A stretch of DNA of 64,000 bases from Hemerocallis citrina. Its lineage: Eukaryota > Streptophyta > Magnoliopsida > Asparagales > Asphodelaceae. Every line of letters starts with the position of its first letter. The first letter of the stretch is position 1. The notes beneath the pieces were generated by a model that made no database searches, was not told the DNA's origin, and worked only from the letters and a program-made list of their open reading frames with translations. The translations under genes were made by a program, and so were the position numbers. Location: assembly GCA_017893485.1 (NCBI GenBank), contig CM030365.1:28108289-28172288 (forward strand), in the 5' to 3' direction. This document shows positions 11,823 through 22,827 of this stretch, piece after piece.

Positions 11823-13011
11823 CTTCACTCCCTCACCCCAAACCTCATTATTCACTTTTACTTTCTCTTTCAAGTTTTTACTTTTCACCATCGAAGTTTT
11901 TAGCTCCTTGGTGGTGCTGCTAGCTATCGCGGCAAGGCATTTCTTTGCTCTGGCGAACTTTTTCGATCGTAACAGTCACTTCAAGGTCAGTCTCTCTCCT
12001 TTCTCTTTAGAAAAAATGGTTAAGATTACTTCTTCGGATGAGACCCCCGCCTCGGACCAAGTCGTTAGCCGAGCGGGTAAAGGAAAGGAGGTGGTAGAGC
12101 CGACCGAGCAGACCGTTGTTCGGCCGAGCAAGAGTGGTGAGGTCACCGAGCCACCCCAGGAGGTTGTGGCGAAGTCCCAAAAGGGTAAAGGAGTGGTCAC
12201 GATCATTGAGCAGCCGAAGACGACAGGGGAGTTCGGTCGGCAGCCTATCGTTCTGTCTAGCGTGGGGGGTGTTCGGAGCTACTCCGAAGAGATGCTGAAG
12301 AAGGTAACCCAGGGCACTGCCAAGTCGGTAGAGGAGAACGAGCCGAGAGAGTTGTCCGAGGTGGACCAGATCATTTCGTCTCTTATGGAGGCTGATCTGC
12401 ATCGGATCCGGACCGGATTTCAGATCCCTACCGAGTACGGGCTACTTCTCCCTGGACCGGGATTTCGAGCCTGCACGTCATCTTCGGCTGATGCGTGTGT
12501 TTTTCCCCTCGACTCCTTGGCCGCTGGGCTTCGTTTTCCGCTTCATCCATTCATCGTCGAGGTTCTTAATTGGTACGGTTTGAGCCCTGCCCAGCTGATG
12601 CAGAACACTTGGAGGCACGTCTTGGCATTTGTTCTTCAGTGTCAAGAGATCGGCGCCGAGCCAAGCATGTTTCTCCTTCGGAGCCTCTACCGCCCTTGCC
12701 AGCCGAACAGGAACGAGCAAAGGTTCTACCTTTCGCCGCGGACAGGCGTGAAGTTGATCGAGAACCCAGACTCGATCAAGCATTGGAAGGAGAAGTATTT
12801 CATTGTCCGAGCTCCCGCACCCTGGGCAATTTCGATAGCTTGGTCGAGGGAAGGCCTGCCCCAGCGAGCGAAGAAGGAGCCGGTGTTGAGTGACGAGGAG
12901 ACGGAAGTCCTCAAGAAACTCCTCGGCCTGCCGACACTAAGTTGGAAATATATCACCGAGGAGGCTTTGTTCCGAGGGGGTCTTAGTCCGATCGACCCCA
13001 GTACGCTTCTG

Positions 13012-13078
13012 GTATTTTTACTTTTTGCTTGAAGTTCATGAAAATTTTTCTAAGTTTTTTCATTCGGTTTGTGCAGAG
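13012..13078 (+). other. Predicted intron 1 of the antisense ORF
   Basis: Donor CTTCTG|GTATTT and acceptor region TTTGTGCAGAG. Using the second AG (13077-13078) keeps phase 0 into the reading frame that follows. Confidence 0.45.
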
Positions 13079-13590
13079 TCTTCTAAGATGGACTATAGGG
13101 CGTTGATGGCGAAGGCCAAGGTGGCTAGGGAGCAGGAGACGAGAAAGAAGAGACCCTCGACAGGGCCTCAGGGCGGCCGAGCGCCGAAGATACCTTCGGT
13201 CCCGAAGACCGCCGACCTGCAGGGGGTCGTTGTTCCGGATGCCGATCCCGAGCAGGAGAAGGTCGCTGCCTCCGATCCTCCTGTCTTGGATGCGCCGATT
13301 CCAGCGACGAAGGAAGATGCTCCCGGCTCGTCGAGCGGAGCGTTTAACGTGAGCAAGGTGTTATCCCTCCAAGTTCCTCCCCTCACTGCCGAAGCGGAGA
13401 AGATTCTGACCGAGGGCACAAACAGATCTTCGTCCCCGACTGGCAAGTGATGAAGGTCGATGGTTTTTTGGGCGACGACAACATTTGCATGCAGGCGGTG
13501 AAGTACCTGCCGACCCCAAAGGACCGAGCGGCCCTTAAGTCCAGGGAGGTCGGGGACGCCACAATGCAGATTGCTCGGAACACGATGTCG

Positions 13591-13682
13591 GTAAGTGGAC
13601 CGAACACTTTCTTCTTGAAGCATTTTTTCCGAAATTTTCTAAGTCTCTAGGTCCGGATCTTAACGGTTTGTTCTCTTTTCAG
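13591..13682 (+). other. Predicted intron 2 of the antisense ORF
   Basis: Donor ATGTCG|GTAAGT and acceptor TTCTCTTTTCAG|ACC bound a 92-bp AT-rich stretch. Splicing joins phase 0 to phase 0. Confidence 0.65.
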
Positions 13683-14557
13683 ACCCTCTGCCACTTCAAC
13701 TTCTTGCTCGAAGAGTTCACGAGCAAAGAACAAGAGCTGACGGTGCAGTACGACCGGGAGAGGTCGGAGCGCGCAAAAGCAGTGAAGCTGCTCGATGCTG
13801 AGCAACTCCTCTCGGCAAAACGCGGAGCCGAAGTGGCAGGGTTGGAGGCGCAGCTGGCCGACGCCGTTCAGCGGTCGAAGGACGAGGCAGCCAAGCTCGA
13901 GGGCCTCGGAGAAGGAGAATGCCGAGTTGAAGGAGGAGCTGGCCAAGGTTCGGTCGGAGGCAGAGAAGGCTCGGAAGAAGACTGAGAAGATCATGGCCAA
14001 GCACCGGTCGAAGGTGGCGAAGGCGAAGAAGGCTGGCGAAGCCGAGTAGCACATGTTTAAGAACATGGAGGACGCGTATGGCCGAGCCCTGCTTCATATC
14101 GCCGCTCGGAATCCGGGGTTCGACACATTTTCCTACCACTTCTATGACCCTGTGGAGGGGGAGGAAGAGCTTCCCCCGGCAATGCTCAGCCCCGAGGGAC
14201 AGGCCGACGGTGTCGAAGGCACGGTCGAGACGGAGGCCGGGGGTGAGGGGGAGGGCGACTCCGAGGAGGAGAGCGAGGGCGAGGACGAGGACGAGGACGA
14301 GGTCGAGGGCGAGGACAAGGGGTCGACAGACCCGAGCGACAAAAAGGTCGACCCCTGACTTGGTTGCGTCTTTGGTCTTTTTTTTTGTAAGGCCTGACCG
14401 CGGACTGGCCATCGCTTTTGTAATGCTTTTTAAGTTTTGAATGAAAATGCTTTTTGTTTGGCCAAAAATTCTCCAAGTGTTAGTCTCCGGATTTTGTGTT
14501 TGATTAGTCGTTTAATTTGTCCAAGTGTTGGGCGAATGATTTATCTCTGCTTTTCAG

Positions 14558-15397
14558 GTGAAGTTTGGTCCGATCACGGAGGTTTCGTACCTTCGTAAGG
14601 AGCTGACCAAAATGAAGCGAGAGCTTTCCCATAGCCGAGAGAGGCGGTTTTATATGTTCTTGAAGCTGGAGGAGATAAAGGTAGCTGCGAGGAGGTATTG
14701 TCGCGAGTTGAAGCAACTACGGAAGCAACCCCAAGCTCCTTGTCCCGAAGGTGAGACTGAACGGATTCGTAGGGAGCTTTCCGTTGTCGAGCAAAAGAAT
14801 AACGAGCTCTTAGCCAAAATCCGTCACTTGGAGTTAACAGAGAAAGAACACTCGGCGGAAGAAGAGAGGCTAGCTTCCAAGTTGGAGAAGGTGTCATCCG
14901 AGCGCCAAAAGTTGTTGGCCGAGGTCGACAAGCTTAGGAGGATTACGATAGACAGGGGGATCGAGGTCACCCATTATCGACGACTCGCGACCGTTAGCGC
15001 CAATGTCTCGGGCTCGTCAAGACCCCCTCGTTTGAAGATGTCGGTGAAGGATGATGCCCAGAGAGATAGGATTATCGAGTTGGAGGAAGAGGTCGCGTCG
15101 CTCAAGCCTCTGCCTGAGAGGGCCAACGTTCGTAGTACGTCGTGTACTCGCGAAGAGAGCGAGAGAGGGATTACCTTCTACGAACTTGCGACTTGTTTGC
15201 CTGAGGCGAGGCGGAGTCCTGCTGACGCTCAGAGTAGTGTAGCTGTCTCGTCTAGCGGTGCCTCGGTCGGCACTACAGTTGGAGTTAGCGGCGAAGGGGG
15301 ATCTCGCTTTGCTGGTTTGGAATCGAGCTCGGAGGTTAGGCGTCGTCGCCCCCGCGTTTCCTTGAACCGAAGCGTACCCCTTCCGAAGAGGCACTAA
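14558..15397 (+). CDS. Second antisense coiled-coil ORF in the Tat element
   Basis: An uninterrupted 279-codon frame follows a 3' splice site (CTGCTTTTCAG|GTGAAG), so it is probably a terminal exon whose upstream exon I cannot place. It starts without ATG. Residues 1-120 are rich in Lys, Glu, Arg and Leu in heptad-like spacing (coiled coil). The C terminus is Ser/Gly- and Arg-rich and ends PLPKRH. No catalytic motif is recognised. A polyadenylation-like AATAAA (15480) follows. It lies in tandem with the preceding ORF and with 15573-16037. Confidence 0.5.
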   Translation: MKFGPITEVSYLRKELTKMKRELSHSRERRFYMFLKLEEIKVAARRYCRELKQLRKQPQAPCPEGETERIRRELSVVEQKNNELLAKIRHLELTEKEHSAEEERLASKLEKVSSERQKLLAEVDKLRRITIDRGIEVTHYRRLATVSANVSGSSRPPRLKMSVKDDAQRDRIIELEEEVASLKPLPERANVRSTSCTREESERGITFYELATCLPEARRSPADAQSSVAVSSSGASVGTTVGVSGEGGSRFAGLESSSEVRRRRPRVSLNRSVPLPKRH

Positions 15398-15572
15398 ACA
15401 AAGTTGTCTTATGTTCCTTTAAGCTATTGTAAAACTCTGTTGTAGCGTCGGTCTTGTTGTATGTAGAGTCACTATATTTGAATAAAAGTCTGAAAGTTTG
15501 TTTTGAAAATTCTTGAAGTGTTGGACTTCGGCAATGTTTGAAATTTTGTTGTTCGTCTCTTCCTCTTTTCAG

Positions 15573-16037
15573 CTCGTGGGGGTAGCTCAAGATGCCGACC
15601 CCAATCGCTCGGATGACCGCGCTCGAACCGAGGCTGGCTCGGGGGTGACGAGGTTGCGCTCGGCGAAGTGCCGAGAGCGGCTTTATGAAGTCGAGCTGGG
15701 ATTGCCCCGAGCCGAAAGCGAGCGGGGCCACCTTCAGCTTATCCTAGGTCATCGAGACGTCGAGATCCGGCATATGGAGAGCAGGATCGCCGAGATGACC
15801 CCTACAGGAGAGGACGAAGATTCGCCGACCGCCTTTAGCAACGCCCTTCGGATCCAGTGCGTTCGGCACAATTTGTCGAAAATAGTAGTCGAAAGGGACG
15901 ATCTGCTCTATGAGATCCGCCACTTGCAGACTGTAGAGGCGGAGCTTCGGACGGAGGAAGGGGAACTGTCGGCCGAGGTTGCCAAACTGATGACCGAACG
16001 GGACGTTGATGATTTTTCTTTTAAAAACCAAGTGTAG
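15573..16037 (+). CDS. Third antisense coiled-coil ORF in the Tat element
   Basis: A 155-codon frame opens after CTCTTTTCAG|CTCG. It contains charged helical stretches such as AESERGHLQLILGHRD and VERDDLLYEIRHL and ends at 16037. Its upstream sequence repeats the AAGTGTTGGACT / TTTTCAG arrangement found before 14558, suggesting module duplication. There is no known domain. It could be one exon of the same antisense transcription unit. Confidence 0.45.
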   Translation, partial: LVGVAQDADPNRSDDRARTEAGSGVTRLRSAKCRERLYEVELGLPRAESERGHLQLILGHRDVEIRHMESRIAEMTPTGEDEDSPTAFSNALRIQCVRHNLSKIVVERDDLLYEIRHLQTVEAELRTEEGELSAEVAKLMTERDVDDFSFKNQV

Positions 16038-16239
16038 TGGGTCGGCATTGTAACTTTTGTTCTTTAAAGCCTTGTAACCTTGTTGTACGGAAGAGTCGCT
16101 TTGTACTGTGTCCCAATTATTAATAACATTTCTTTCTCGAACTAGCACGTCCTTTGTAGCTCTGCGTAGTGGTTTCGTTTGTGACTGTGTTCATCGCGCC
16201 GAGGTCTCCGAGCCGGCCCCTCTCTCGTTCGCGGTTCGG

Positions 16240-16480
16240 CGCCGTAGCGCGATCTGAGCCGTTGGAATTTGGCACGAATCTCGAGACGGCTCAGTTCCCA
16301 ATAAAATGCTATCTTGTCATTTAGCAATGCTGGCAAGATCTGGGCCGTCTGATCGAGATCTTACACGAATGTTGAGGGAAAAGCGACTTTTCTCCGTTCT
16401 TGGGCTCGGATGGGCACTTGCTCGGTTAGCTGACCGGAGGTCTAGGAGCTCGGCTGTTCGAGCGACGTGGCGCGCTCTGA
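16240..16480. repeat. Dispersed copy of the 230-bp Tat repeat, downstream side
   Basis: It carries the same anchor, TCCCAATAAAATGCTATCTT and ATGGGCACTTGCTCGGTTA elements as the main array. With the copy at 11405 it brackets the antisense ORF cluster. Confidence 0.8.
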
Positions 16481-16993
16481 GCCTGCCTCTTGTTCGTTCA
16501 CGGTTCGGCGACAAGAGCGTTCGACCAGTGGTGCCGAGCAGCGCCTCGGCCTCCCCCTTCTTGCGAAGTTGAGAGATGAGTCGAGCCTTACCCTATGGTG
16601 GGCTCGCCGATCATCGTGAGAGTTCAACGGTCGTGGGAGCAATTCCGAATGGCGACCCACTCCTAGCCCGCTGAGAAGCGAGCTTGCGAAGTAGAATCAA
16701 ACCAAGTGTTGGACTCCAGAACCATCGTTAGAGTTCAACGATTGTGGGAGCAATTCCGAGCGGCGAACTACTTCTGGCTTGCTTAAGAGCGAGCTTGCGA
16801 AGTAGAGTCGAGCCGGGTATTGGACTCCGAACCATTGATTGAATAAAGAATAAATGCGGAGGGACACAAGCAATTTTATAAATACAAAAAAGCATTCTTT
16901 ATTGATAATTGACGGCGAGCCGTTTTTACATATGATAACTTAAGAGAGGAATTACAAGTTAGAGGAGAGGAATGGTTCGACACCCTGTGATAC

Positions 16994-18402
16994 TCAGAGA
17001 GGCGCCGGGGCGCTTTCTTGGTATTTTAAAAGGTGGCTGGCATTCCAGGTCCTCGGAATCTCCCTGCCCTCGAGGTCTTCCAGACGATAAGCTCCGGGCC
17101 GAACTACCCTTGTGATCTTGTAAGGTCCTTCCCAATTTGGGGCTAGTTTGCTCTTCTGACTGGGAAAGGAGATGGCTAGTTTTCTGAGGACTTAGTCCCC
17201 CTCCTTGAGATCGGTGGGTCGGACTCTCTTGTTGTACGCCAATTCGATCCTCCTCCGGTAGTTCTGTTGGCGGATCGACGCCCTTTCTCTCAGTTCGTCC
17301 ACCAGGTCAAGGTTCGCCCGGAGGTCTCTGGCGTTCTGTTCCTCGTTGTAGGCTGCGAGGGGAGGAGAAGGTATTCCGACTTCGAGAGGTATCACTGCCT
17401 CGGACCCATAGGTGAGGTTGAACGGAGACTCTCCCGTGGGGGTCCGTTTGTTGGTCCGGAAGTTCCACAGCACGTTGGGGAGTTGGTCGACCCATAAGCC
17501 TTTGGAACATTTGTCCAATCTCTTCTTGATACCAGAGAGGATCTGCCGGTTAGCGTTCTCTGCCTGGCCATTCGACTGTGGGTGGGAGACGGAGGAGAAG
17601 CGCTGTTGGACGGCAAGGTCTTCACATAGAGCTCGGAACGTGGCCCCAGTAAACTGAGTTCCGTTGTCTGTTACGAGGACACGGGGGATGCCGAATCGGC
17701 AGATGACGCTCTTCCAGAAGAATTGAAGCACCTTGTTCTCGGTGATAGTGGCAAGGGGCTCGGCCTCAATCCACTTCGAGAAGTAGTCGATGGCTACGAC
17801 CAAGAACTTGAATTGGCCCGGAGCCGGAGGGAATGGCCCTAGTAAATCCATCCCCCACATTGCGAAGGGGATAGGACTTGATAGGGAGGCGAGGTTGGCT
17901 TGGGGGAGGCGACGAATGTTGGAATGTCTCTGACAAGAGCCACATTGCCGAACGTGTCGCTCAGCGTCTTGGAGGAGAGTCGGCCAGAAGTATCCGTAAT
18001 TTAGAGCTTTCCGAGCCAAAGACCTAGACCCTAAATGTGCTCCGCCGATGCCTTCGTGGAGCTCCTGTAAGGCGTAGTCGGCCTGTTCCGGGGAAAGGCA
18101 CCTCAGGTACGGTCGGCCGTCAATCTGTGAGAAGGAGCGCTTGTACAAGATCCCCTCGAACAGGATGTACCGCTCGGCCCTGGTTCTTACTCGGCGTGCT
18201 TCCTTGGGGTCCTCAGGGAGGAGTCCGTCCCTTAAGAATTCCACTAACGGCTTCATCCAATTATCTTGCAGTAGGACCGGCAATGACTCCACTAAGTCGA
18301 GGGTCTCGTCTTCTATGCTCGGTTTCAAGAGGACCTCGATCAAGACGGTCTGCTCGAGACCTTGGAGGGAGGATGAGGCCAACTTGGAGAGGGCGTCGGC
18401 CT
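16994..18402 (-). pseudogene. Tat integrase
   Basis: Integrase inserts the cDNA copy. On the minus strand: zinc-binding HHCC domain (HEGIGGAHLG, then CGSCQRH, about 18065-17930), and a catalytic core with all three acidic residues in MDLLGPF (about 17850), TDNGTQF (about 17665) and NGQAEN (about 17560). The C-terminal region ends at a TGA at 16994-16996. An in-frame TAA at about 17192 (after LKEGD) cuts off the last 65 or so codons, and an in-frame TAG at about 18401 separates it from the upstream RNase H. It was originally continuous with the rest of pol. Confidence 0.9.
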
Positions 18403-18848
18403 ATGAATTCTCTTCTCGAGGGACTCGTTGGATGAGTGCCTCTTCGAACCGGGCCATGAGGGTTCGGACTTTGGCGAGGTACTTCGCCATCCGTTCATAT
18501 CGTGCCTCGTAATCGCCCAAGACTTGGTTTACAACCAGCTGAGAGTCACTATGGATTCGGAGGCGTTGTGCCCCGGCACTTCGGGCAAGTCTGAGGCCCG
18601 CGATTAGTGCCTCATACTCCGCTTCATTGTTTGAGGCCTTGAAATTCATACGAAGGGCATACTGGAGGACGAAGTCGTCTGGACCCGTCAGGATGATACC
18701 GGCGCCGCTTCCCTCATTGCAGGAGGAACCATCCACAAAAACTGTCCAAATAGGGGGTTCGTTCGTGACATGGCTGACCTCGGGAATGGTGGTCTCGACG
18801 ATGAAGTCCGCGAGGGCTTGAGCTTTGATCGCAGTCCGGGGCTGGTAG
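18403..18848 (-). pseudogene. Tat second RNase H (archaeal-type)
   Basis: A separate RNase H follows RT and the first RNase H. It shows WTVFVDGSSCNEGSGAG, NNEAEYEALIAGLRLA and RIHSDSQLVVNQV, which carry the D, E and D of the RNase HI fold. Acquisition of this extra domain is a known mark of the Tat lineage. A frameshift near 18845 separates it from the first RNase H and a TAG at about 18401 ends the frame before integrase. Confidence 0.88.
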
Positions 18849-19671
18849 GAATGTCGTGTTGGCTCAACTCGATGGACCATTTCATAAGCCGACCTGAGGT
18901 TTTCGGCTTGTGGAGGACCTGCTTCAGCGGTTGGTCGGTGAGGACCACAACCGAGTGGGACTGAAAGTATGGGCGGAGCTTCCTTGCTTCCATAACCAGG
19001 GCGTAGGCCATCTTTTCTACCTTCGGGTAGCGGAGCTCGGCGTCCCAAAGTACCTTGCTCACATAGTAAATGGGCCTCTGAGCCTGGTCTTCTTTCCTCA
19101 CTAAAATGGCACTTAGGGTCTGCTCGGAAGCAGCTAAGTAGATGAAGAGGGTTTCCCCTGGAACGGGCTTGCTGAGCAGGGGAGGATTGACCAAGTAGGC
19201 TTTCAGCTGTTTGAACGACTCCTGTTGCAGTTCGCCCCACTCGAAACCCTTGGCCCCCCTGAGAGCCTTGAAGAAGGGGAGGCACTTTTCCCCAGACTTC
19301 GAAAGGAATCGCCCAATAGCGGCAAGGCGACCCGTAAGCCTCTGCACTTCCTTGACATTTCGGGGCGGGGCCATGTCCAGCATGGGCTTAATTTTTTCAG
19401 GATTTGCTTCGATCCCTCGCTGGCTGACCATGAAGCCGAGGAACTTTTCTGAGGAGACCCCGAACGCACACTTGTTCGGATTAAGCCTCATGTTGTGCCT
19501 TCTCAGTATGCCGAATGCCTCCTGTAGGTCGGCCACGTGGTCGGTCCCTCGGACGCTCTTCACGAGCATGTCGTCGATGTATACTTTCATGTTGCGGCCT
19601 ATCTGGCTTTGGAAGACTTTGTTGACGAGGCGCTGGTAGGTGGCTCCAGCGTTCTTCAACCCGAACGGCAA
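18849..19671 (-). pseudogene. Tat RT (C-terminal half) and first RNase H
   Basis: It begins with PFGLKNAGATYQRL and contains the intact RT active site VYIDDMLVKS (about 19570), the FLGF motif, and a first RNase H whose catalytic-Asp position reads LAASE. That is typical of the degenerate first RNase H in Tat elements. A 1-nt deletion at about 19671, just before the PFG motif, separates it from the N-terminal half of RT. Confidence 0.9.
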
Positions 19672-22600
19672 ACTCTATAACAGTAGAGGCCTTGGTCGGT
19701 AATGAAGGAAGTCTTCGGAATGTCCGGGGAGAACATTCGGATCTGGTTGTAGCCAAAGAAGGCGTCCATGAAGCTGAGGAGCTCATGGCCCGAGGTGGCA
19801 TCGATGAGGGTGTCGATATTCGGGAGAGGGAACGGATCCTTCGGACACGCCTTATTCAAGTCTGTGAAGTCGATGCATATCCTCCAGGAACCATTTGACT
19901 TCTTAACCATGACGACGTTGGAGAGCCACTCGGGGTAGTTCACCTCCTGTATGAACCGAGCTTTTAGGAGCTTGTCCACCTCCTCCTTGATGGCTTGTTG
20001 TCGCTCGGGAGCGAATTTACGCCTCTTCTGTTGAACCGGTCTGCACCCCGGTTCGACGCTGAGGCGGTGCACTAGAAGCTCCTCGGAAATCCCGGGCATA
20101 TCCGCAGCGGACCAAGCAAATAGGTCGCGGTTCTCCCGGATGCACTGCACCAAGTCAGAACATAGGGCAGTCGGCAGGGACTTGCTGATGAGGAACTTTC
20201 GACTCGGGTCCTCGTCCGAGAAGAGCACTTCTTCCAATTCGTCCGCCGGCTCGGACGTGGGTAGGACGTTTGGCTCCGGGATCTCTAAAGTCTCGAGGGA
20301 GAGCACCGGACCCCCAGTGGAAGTCATATAGCACTTCCGAGCCGTCTCTTGGCTGCCCCTGACTTCTCTCACTCCCGCCCGGGTGGGGAACTTCATCTTG
20401 AGGTGGTACGCCGAAGGAACGGCTTCCAGGGCAGCTAGGCCAGGTCGGCCCAAGATGACATTGTATGCAGCCGGGACATCGACGACCATAAAGTCCATCG
20501 GCTCTGTCCGGGTGGTAGGGGTCTTCCCAGCAGTTACGTCCAGGGTGATAACCCCTTCGACAGTTACTGGTACCCCCGTGAACCCGTGGAGCGTGTAGCC
20601 GGCCGGTTTGAGGCGATCCCGGGATAGTTGCAGCCCTCGGAAGGCGGTGAGGAAGAGGATGTTCACGGAGCTCCCGTTGTCTACCAGGATCCTCTGCACT
20701 TTGAAGTTTGCCATGCGGAGGTTGATAACAAGTGCGTCGCAGTGGGGAGTCCGGACCCCCTCGAGGTCTTCATCAGAGAAAGTTACTGGGACACCGAGGC
20801 CTTTGGGGGGAGGGGCACCGTGAACTGAGTTGACCTCTCGGACGAAGGCCTTCTGAGAGGAGTTGGAAGAGCCCCCCATTGGACCCCCGTGGATAAGGTG
20901 CAGAACACGTTCCTCCTCGAACTCGGGGGTTTCATCTCGTCGCTTTGAGCGCTTGTTAGCCCCCCGAGGCGGAGGAGTGGTGCGATCTCCCCTATCATTT
21001 GCCTTCACGAACTTAGCCAACTGCCCCCTCTGGATGAGGGCCTCCATTTCGTTCTTCAGCGCCCGACAATCGTTGGTGTCGTGGCCATGATCCCGGTGGT
21101 AACGGCACCACTTCTCCTTGTTCCTCCTCTTGGCCGGGGTGTTCATCCTCGGAGCGGGAGGTATAACTCCCTCCTTCTCGACTTCCATCAAGATGGTGGA
21201 GACGTTGGTAGTGAGAGGAGTAAATTTCTCGAACCTGGGAGGAGGACGGCGCTGACCGCTATTATCCTTCTGTAGCTTCTTGGCCCCTTCCTCTTCCGTT
21301 GTCTTTCTCTTCGACCCGGAAGCGGATCCTCCGAAGCCCGGGAAGCACTCGGCTTCCTCCACCCGAATATATTTCTCGCATCTAAGGAGAAGGTCGGCGA
21401 AGTTGTGCAGGGGCTTTTTGGCGAGGGACGACCGAAGGTTAGAGTTGAGGACGTTGGACTGGAATGCGACGGTCGCCACAGACTGGTCGAGGGAGGCAAT
21501 GGACCTGACCTCCGCAGTAAATCTCCTCACATAGTCCCTCAACTTCTCTCCCCTCTCCTGTCGGAGGTGGAGTAGAGAGAGGCTAGTCTTCTCCGTTCGT
21601 CTGCTGCTCACAAAGTGAGTTATGAAGAGCGTTTCGAACTGCTCAAAAGAGAAGATGGAAGAGGGAGCGAGCCGGGAGTACCATTCCCGCGCCGAACCCT
21701 TGAGAGTGGCGGGGAAGGTTTTGCAAAGCATGGCGTCGGAAGCTTGGTGGATTAGCATCAAGGTCTTGAAGCTCTCGACATGATCAACAGGGTCTGACTC
21801 TCCTGAGTACGTTTTAAACTGCGGAGGCTTGAAACCCCTCGGGATGGGAGCCTCCATGATAGTCCGAGAGAAGGGGGGTCTGCTGGGGTGGACGGTCCTT
21901 CCTCTCGACTCCTCCTCCTTGTCCATTCGACCGATGCGCCTCTTCATCTCATGGAGACGACGGTAGAGGGCATCGTCCCTCCGGTGGTAGTCAAATGACC
22001 CCCTGGACTCGCCTTCATAGGAAGGGGAGCGGGGACTACGGCGTCGATAGTCCTGGGATCGGCGAGGACTATGAGGGTGTTGCTGGTGACTAGGAGCCGG
22101 GGGAGGACTTATGGATCGGTGGCGAGGACTTGGGACCCGTGGGGGTGTTGGAACCCTTTGGGCATTATTGTTGTTGTGGCGAAGGTTGAGGGCTTGCAAC
22201 ACCGTTGCCTGGAATTGTTGGAACTCGGCACGAGTGATGGGTGCCTCATTGTTCCTCGGATGATGCCGACCAGCAGGGGAATGTGGCCTCCTCCTACGAC
22301 GCTCGGGAGATTCCCCCCGTCCTCTTCGGTCCGGAGACCTCCTGCCATCTCGGCGATGAGGAGATTGCTCACCTTGATGTTGGTGGGAGACTCCCTCTCG
22401 GGCCCGCTTCTCATCTAGGCGGTTGCGAAGGTCCTCATCCTTCTGCCGATTTAAAACGGTGTTGTGGAGGTCAGAAGCTCGGGGATTATGGGAGGCCATA
22501 GAATTCAAGGAGGCATTGTGTACTGACACATGGTCTGGATGGAGAGGTTGCTTCTGCCTCCGCTGGTTCTGACCAGCGGGACCATTAGGGGGTTATTGAT

Positions 22601-22754
22601 TCAGAAGAGGGGGCTGGCCCTGTTGGAAATGGTCTTGGACCGGGGGAGGAAGTTGTTCGGGCTGCGGAGCAGGGTGTACGGGGACTTCCTCTTGTTGATC
22701 GGTGGGGTTGGGTCCACGGTTGGACCCCCTGGACCTGACCTTTCTGGGAGGCAT
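19672..22754 (-). pseudogene. Tat gag, protease and RT (N-terminal half)
   Basis: The gag-pol start is taken as the ATG at 22754 (MPPRKVRS). A TAA about 55 codons in breaks it, and a 957-codon frame follows from 22529. Gag has an Arg/Ser/Pro-rich N terminus, a capsid-like domain (GFKPPQFKTYSGESDP, LKGSAREWYSRL) and a CxYHxDxGHxTxxC knuckle (21070-21112). The protease site reads VDNGSSVNIL (about 20680). The RT N half contains WRICIDFTDLNKACPKD and SFMDAFFGYNQI and ends in a frameshift at about 19671. Confidence 0.92.
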
Positions 22755-22808
22755 GGCTGGAGAAGAGCTAGTCGACGGGAAGAGGAGTGGCTGCTATTCG
22801 TATGGTTT

Positions 22809-22826
22809 CCCACAGATGGCGCTAAT
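22809..22826 (-). other. Primer-binding site region of the Tat element
   Basis: The minus strand reads ATTAGCGCCATCTGTGGG one base inside the 5' LTR. It resembles the TGGCGCC-type primer sites of Tat and Athila elements with a G-to-A change at the second position. The exact tRNA cannot be decided by eye. Confidence 0.55.
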
Positions 22827-22827
22827 C

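Larger units (their letters stand above)
12016..14358 (+). pseudogene. Antisense extra ORF of the Tat element (Transposase_28-like, coiled coil, acidic tail)
   Basis: It reads opposite to gag-pol. The chosen ATG (12016) has context AAAAAATGG; upstream in-frame codons lack an ATG. Exon 1 (to 13011) has a Lys/Glu-rich N terminus, then a domain with LLLPGPGFRAC, LAAGLRFPLHPF and NWYGLSPAQL that I recognise as the plant 'putative gypsy type transposon' family (Transposase_28). A short intron (13012 to about 13078) leads to a charged linker. A second intron (13591-13682, CG|GTAAGT to TTTTCAG|A) leads to a long Glu/Lys/Ala coiled coil, and an acidic tail ends at 14358. It is degenerate, with 1-nt frameshifts near 13415 and 13905 and an in-frame TAG at 14047. 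Such ORFs are known companions of Tat elements; their function is unknown. Confidence 0.78.

Noticed and set aside
11908..12015. N-terminal extension of the antisense ORF
   Set aside because: It would start at a TTG codon. The first ATG in good context is at 12016, and a possible 5'-UTR intron covers part of the extension.
22071..22501. Plus-strand frames of about 100 codons opposite Tat gag
   Set aside because: Shadow frames of the Arg/Ser/Pro-rich gag; no start context or independent support.
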